Below, in pieces: positions 62,818 to 64,000 of a stretch of DNA of 64,000 nucleotides. A program made the translations under genes and the position numbers. This DNA comes from Bacillus sp. F19 (GTDB lineage: Bacteria > Bacillota > Bacilli > Bacillales > Bacillaceae). Where the stretch lies: positions 2,940,001 through 3,004,000 of the forward strand of contig CP085710.1 of the NCBI GenBank assembly GCA_023823795.1. The letters are read 5' to 3'. The notes below the pieces were generated by a model. The model was not told the origin of the DNA and made no database searches. It saw nothing but the letters and a program-made list of their open reading frames with translations. Numbering within the stretch: position 1 is the first letter of the stretch; each line of letters begins with the position of its first letter.

Positions 62818-63336
62818 CTATTCATCGCGTAATTCGCTAAGTAATTGGAAAATCTGCCCACGATGGTGTGATTCATGTTCAATCAGATGATAAACAACCC
62901 ACTCAGGTGTGACATCATAATGTTCCAGTACTCTCGATTTACGCCAATCCGTTAGATCCATTGTACGAAAGTGGGAAAGAAATACTTCACGCACCTTAAT
63001 AAGACGATGCAAATGTTTTTCTGCACTTTGTCCCTCAATGTGAGTCAAAGAGCCGTCTTCAGCATGGCTTTCAAACGGAAACAGCGAGCTTATTTCTGGA
63101 TCCCATTCAACACCCAGGACTTCTGCATATAACCAATCTGCCTCGACCAATGCAATGTGATATAACAGGGAGCCAATGGAATGTCTTTCTTCTATTTTTG
63201 TGTCAAGAATACGTTGGCTGATTCCGGTTAATGCTGAGGTGAGTGTTTTGCGAACATCCTCTAAACACCATAGCCATCGGCCAATTTCTTTTTCAAAATC
63301 CGGTAACGGAGATACCATTAAAGATTTTCTGTCCAA
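62818..63336 (-). CDS. DinB-fold protein
   Basis: About 172 residues: RWLWCLEDVRKTLTSALTGI, RHSIGSLLYHIALVEADWLY with the first metal-type His, and WVVYHLIEHESHHRGQIFQL with the other two. AGGAGG at 63347-63352 leaves one base to ATG 63345 and ten to TTG 63336; I prefer the latter, with moderate certainty. It is convergent with nothing and transcribed toward the preceding DinB gene, with about 65 bases between, so the two may be one operon. Confidence 0.83.
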   Translation of the reverse strand: MDRKSLMVSPLPDFEKEIGRWLWCLEDVRKTLTSALTGISQRILDTKIEERHSIGSLLYHIALVEADWLYAEVLGVEWDPEISSLFPFESHAEDGSLTHIEGQSAEKHLHRLIKVREVFLSHFRTMDLTDWRKSRVLEHYDVTPEWVVYHLIEHESHHRGQIFQLLSELRDE

Positions 63337-63345
63337 CGAGATCAT

Positions 63346-63710
63346 CCTCCTCTTAAATGCTTACATTCTATTTATAATAGATGTTTCCTCCTGAAAAGTA
63401 CTTTCTGAACTTATGTTTTCACCTAATTTCGGTCTATTACAATTAAACAGCAGACAATGGGATATCACGGGAAAACAAAAGAACAGCTGCTAACTTTGAC
63501 TTTATAAAGTTGATCGCCGTCCCTTTTGGTCTATATTTTTGATCAATGTCAGTTCCAAAGATGAGGCAGAGCTGCTAATGATTGTCCCAAGAAGATTGGC
63601 ATCATTTTGAATCATATCTATATCAAAGTCACCGAATTCCGAATATTTTGTTCAATTATAAAATGAAATCGTATACAATAATAGTAATAACTTACAAGGA
63701 GGCCATTTAC
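63346..63710. other. Intergenic stretch upstream of the exporter leader
   Basis: About 365 bases without a gene. Near its end a TACAAT -10 box (63674-63679) with TTCAAT 17 bases upstream (63651-63656) may be the promoter of the leader peptide and exporter. Confidence 0.45.
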
Positions 63711-63767
63711 ATGAAAAACATAACGAATCAAACAGCTCCAACATATAAGGGTGAAACACTTTCTTAA
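63711..63767 (+). CDS. Exporter leader peptide (18 residues)
   Basis: AAGGAGG at 63696-63702 with eight bases of spacing gives a strong ribosome site for ATG 63711. The peptide is MKNITNQTAPTYKGETLS. Codons 11-14 (ACATATAAGG) are one arm of a hairpin with CCCTTATATGT downstream. A short, well-translated peptide overlapping a switch hairpin before an ABC exporter gene is the mark of ribosome-mediated attenuation, as known for bmrCD in Bacillus subtilis and erm-type genes. Confidence 0.75.
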   Translation: MKNITNQTAPTYKGETLS

Positions 63768-63820
63768 AGTAATCGGTGTACTCTCCCCTTATATGTGTAC
63801 TTAAATAACACAAAAAGGGG
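63741..63820 (+). promoter_or_regulatory. Translational attenuator with two exclusive hairpins
   Basis: Segment 1 ACATATAAGGG (63741-63751, inside the leader gene) pairs perfectly over 11 bases with segment 2 CCCTTATATGT (63786-63796). Segment 2 can instead pair with segment 3, CCCCTT with AAGGGG (63815-63820) and TGTGT with ACACA (63808-63812), hiding the exporter's ribosome site AAGGGG. A ribosome reading through the leader would cover segment 1 and allow the 2:3 lock; a ribosome stalled in the first codons would leave segment 1 free, form 1:2, and open the exporter start. Confidence 0.7.
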
Positions 63821-63826
63821 TAAATC

Positions 63827-64000
63827 ATGCGTTTTCCAGTAAAAAAATTTTTCTCCTATTATAAACCGTATTTAACGCTGTTTTTTTCAGTATTGGCGTG
63901 CGCCTTTATCGTATCAGCTGTGACTTTGACGTTTCCTTTACTAGTCAGGTATATCACGAAGGATGTTCTGGAAGGAGATTTATCCATTGCGCTAAGTAAA
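63827..64000 (+). CDS. ABC exporter, permease-ATPase type (cut by window)
   Basis: ATG 63827 after AAGGGG opens MRFPVKKFFSYYKPYLTLFF and then SVLACAFIVSAVTLTFPLLV, RYITKDVLEGDLSIALSK, running off the window. This is the first membrane helix and following loop of a type-1 ABC exporter with a joined ATPase (MsbA/BmrA/YfiB-like). The ATPase part lies outside. The attenuator in front suggests a multidrug or antibiotic exporter. Confidence 0.75.
   Translation, partial: MRFPVKKFFSYYKPYLTLFFSVLACAFIVSAVTLTFPLLVRYITKDVLEGDLSIALSK

Overview
The window reads as chromosome of a low-GC, endospore-forming Bacillaceae bacterium (Bacillus sensu lato). Signs of this are strong AGGAGG ribosome sites, many TTG/GTG starts, a Spo0E-type phosphatase, a citR/citA pair, an HssRS/HrtAB-type haem system, a sigma-54 (SigL-type) activator and Vpr-like subtilases. 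I cannot name the species. No rRNA, tRNA, CRISPR array or complete mobile element was seen; only two eroded ends of IS3-family elements remain.

Layout. 0-3.6 kb: a cut-off OmpR response regulator, a small secreted protein, an alpha/beta hydrolase and a VOC protein. 3.7-7.6 kb: a haem-stress module, hssS-hssR and hrtA-hrtB, with an HssR-like direct repeat in front of hrtB. 7.7-9.4 kb: a MerR regulator with its divergent short-chain dehydrogenase and a DUF3243-like gene broken by one stop codon. 9.9-20.6 kb: a tightly packed nine-gene operon (beta-decarboxylating dehydrogenase, aldehyde dehydrogenase, short-chain dehydrogenase, complete ECF transporter, P1-family hydrolase, M20 deacylase), preceded by a textbook -24/-12 promoter and by the gene of a sigma-54 activator. 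Its enzyme set matches, step for step, the known biochemical route for breaking down pantothenate to 2-oxoisovalerate and beta-alanine; this is the most interesting prediction here. 20.8-25 kb: a MurG-like protein, citR/citA and spo0E. 25.3-32.1 kb: a ureohydrolase / alcohol dehydrogenase / aldehyde dehydrogenase / permease operon behind a MerR-type promoter and its divergent regulator. 32.3-43 kb: two very large secreted subtilases and a NarL-type two-component system; the two protease genes share an upstream inverted repeat at the same spacing.

43-49.2 kb is a graveyard-like accessory stretch: a decayed glcD, stubs of a peptidase E and of a GNAT acetyltransferase, and an IS3 tail, mixed with an intact GntR regulator, a kinase-like ATPase, a streptogramin B lyase homologue and a PhzF homologue. 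49.3-55.5 kb: SelO, two VOC proteins, an AcfC-like binding protein, a lipoprotein and an ECF sigma/anti-sigma pair. 55.7-60.5 kb: an amino-sugar (galactosamine/tagatose phosphate) cluster with its GntR regulator. 61-63.3 kb: three DinB-fold proteins. The right edge cuts an ABC exporter gene preceded by an 18-codon leader peptide and two mutually exclusive hairpins, a strong candidate for antibiotic-responsive translational attenuation.
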